From CAVZAB01 sp963773155 (GTDB lineage Bacteria; Pseudomonadota; Alphaproteobacteria; Rhizobiales; Beijerinckiaceae), in the NCBI GenBank assembly GCA_963773155.1, contig CAVZAB010000017.1:108549-172548 (forward strand): DNA of 64,000 bases, in the 5' to 3' direction. Of this stretch, positions 62,833 to 64,000 are shown piece by piece. The notes below the pieces were generated by a model. The model had not been told where the DNA came from. It was given only the letters and a program-made list of their open reading frames with translations, and ran no database searches. Numbering within the stretch: the stretch's first letter is position 1; every line of letters starts with the position of its first letter. The position numbers and the translations under genes are program-made.

Positions 62833-63878
62833 TCAAGCGGCCGCGCGAACGGCGGGACTTGCTTTCTCCGCGACGAACTTAGTTCCATCGACCCACATCC
62901 GGTGGAGGACGACGGCAAGTTTTCGTGCCAGCGCCACCTTGGCCTTCTTCATCCCGGCCCGCTTGGCGAGCTTGGCCGCCCAGCTTTTCAGCGACGAGCC
63001 TTTCACCGGCCGCGTTAAAATGATGTGGGCAGCTTCAAAGAGAGCGGTGCGCACGGCGCCATCCCCAATCTTGGAGATCCGCCCCGTGACATCCGTTTCC
63101 CCGGATTGATACTTCCTCGGGGTGAGGCCAAAATGCGCTCCCACCATTCGCGATGACGTGAAGCGTGACGGATCATCAATGGCACAGACATAAGTGAGCC
63201 CGACAATCGCCCCAACGCCCGGCGCCGACGTCAACAGCCTGACCCGCGTGTCGGCACGCGCAACTGCCCGCACGCGTTTTTCGAAAGCCCGGAACTCCCG
63301 CGCGAGCACGCTGTGTACCGAAAGAAGCGCGGTAGCAATAGCCTGCAGCGTCGCGTGTCCGGCGACCAGCTCTCTGATCCGACGCTCAAAGCTTCGCTGC
63401 GTCGTCGCTGCCAACCTTCAAGACCGAAGCCACGCAATATACCACGCAGGCTCATCTCGACATCGTAGAGCTTCGATTGCACCAATTTGCGGGCCGTCAA
63501 CACGGCGCGCACCTCCTGGGCAGCCAGCGACTTGCAATGCACCGGCCTGAACCAGCCCAACCGCATCAGCTGGGCGATACCGCGCGCATCCTTCCGATCG
63601 GTCTTAACCGGCATCGCCTTGAAGGCGTCGCGCACGTGCCGCGTCTCCAACAACTCGACCGAAAGACCCGCTTTCTTCATCGCGGCGTAGAGCCATTGCG
63701 ACAAAGGTCCAGCCTCCAGCCCGATCCGGATAACCTTCAGACCGAGCGAACGAAACCAGGCGATCAAGTCGCCCGGTTCGCTCGCGACCTTCGCTTCCCG
63801 GACGATCCGGCCAGTCGCAGTCGACAACGCAAATGTGGCAGCTTTCCAAAGACACGTCAATTCCTGCATATGTTCCAT
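62833..63878 (-). pseudogene. IS110-family transposase, inactivated by multiple frameshifts
   Basis: Transposase/recombinase of the IS110 family. From the ATG at 63878 the frame reads MEH, then 17 out-of-frame residues, then ATGRIVREAKVASEP, RIGLEAGPLSQWLYAAM and FKAMPVKTDRKDARGIAQLMRLGWF. The correct residues YAGIDVSLESCHICVVD are found in another frame over the same stretch, so a one-base loss near 63870 is compensated by a one-base gain near 63822. This removes the first catalytic aspartate of the RuvC-like DEDD domain. A further frame change near 63415 leads to TTQRSFERRIRELVAG, APGVGAIVGLTYVCAIDDPSRF and LTPRKYQSGETDVTGRISKIGD (Tnp_20 domain with its serine region) to 62833. Confidence 0.88.
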
Positions 63879-63880
63879 AG

Positions 63881-63955
63881 GTCGTCCTTCGATGATGCTT
63901 GGAGCAGGCGAAAGCCCGACTCCGTGTTTTTGACACCATCATTCTGAGGGACGAC
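63881..63955 (-). other. Inverted-repeat leader upstream of the IS110 transposase
   Basis: GTCGTCC (63881-63887) pairs with GGACGAC (63949-63955), and inside it GATGATG (63891-63897) pairs with CATCAT (63937-63942). The non-coding end upstream of the recombinase is where IS110-group elements encode their bridge/seekRNA, so this structured leader is a candidate part of that RNA. The window ends before the full length is visible. Confidence 0.4.
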
Positions 63956-64000
63956 CACCGTATCCACCAGCCCACCCCGCTGGCCGGCCCGTTACCCCAT

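Noticed and set aside
1..64000. CRISPR arrays, tRNA/rRNA genes and prophage modules
   Set aside because: No regularly spaced repeats, no cloverleaf or rRNA sequences, and no phage structural genes were recognised by eye; a dedicated tRNA scan could still reveal a tRNA.

Overview
The window is a 64 kb piece of a GC-rich (roughly 60%+ by eye) alphaproteobacterial chromosome, probably from a Rhizobiales-type soil or plant-associated bacterium. That placement is an inference from gene content: many ABC uptake operons for sugars and polyols, a non-pyrrolysine MttB protein paired with a dimethylglycine dehydrogenase-like flavoprotein, a HutC-type GntR regulator, an ExoY/WcaJ-type sugar transferase and UPF0261. 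No rRNA, tRNA, CRISPR array or prophage was recognised. The region is dominated by accessory catabolism and transport rather than housekeeping genes.

Layout. 1-7716 (all minus) holds two Asp-box (BNR) sialidase-like proteins, a complete SBP plus two permeases but no ATPase, an aldehyde dehydrogenase, and a truncated GlxA-type regulator at the left edge. 8359-11406 (plus) is an acid-stress pair, an HdeD-like membrane protein and a large PLP-dependent amino-acid decarboxylase, with a long hairpin abutting the decarboxylase ribosome-binding site. 11408-18208 (minus) is a pentose/deoxyhexose uptake and catabolic operon (SBP, ATPase, two permeases, FGGY kinase, class II aldolase) resembling rhizobial rhamnose loci. 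18462-20482 has a DMT exporter and a frameshifted fatty acid desaturase. 20591-25416 is a methylated-amine demethylation unit: a GntR regulator and an oppositely oriented flavoprotein-mttB operon that share the same operator word in front of both.

25590-46322 is a mixed block: a damaged EamA transporter, a class III nucleotide cyclase, an HD phosphohydrolase, an RlpA-like protein behind an AT-rich island, an AruI-like ThDP enzyme, a MATE exporter, YjbQ, an SDR, an orphan IolD, DhaK, a threonine dehydratase, an MgtA-type Mg2+ ATPase with a 50-bp tandem duplication in its leader, kynureninase, a MFS remnant, a DUF1330 protein and an unidentified 370-residue membrane protein. 46413-56725 is a second large sugar/polyol locus. 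A plus-strand operon (TIM-barrel isomerase, frameshifted Gfo/Idh oxidoreductase, D-tagatose/psicose 3-epimerase-like enzyme) converges on a minus-strand ABC operon (SBP, two permeases, a 64-residue membrane protein, two ATPases) headed by a UPF0261 protein. 57006-64000 contains broken YciI and ECF-sigma remnants, an isochorismatase-like hydrolase, a LuxR-type regulator, a flavin/F420-type oxidoreductase, the polysaccharide-initiating sugar transferase, and an inactivated IS110-family transposase at the right edge.

Two themes recur. First, seven genes carry frame-breaking lesions (desaturase, EamA, MFS, Gfo/Idh, YciI, ECF sigma, IS110), so either this accessory region is eroding or the assembly contains indel errors. 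Second, several operons carry strong stem-loops at informative places: directly after the SBP gene in two of three ABC operons, and directly before the decarboxylase ribosome-binding site.
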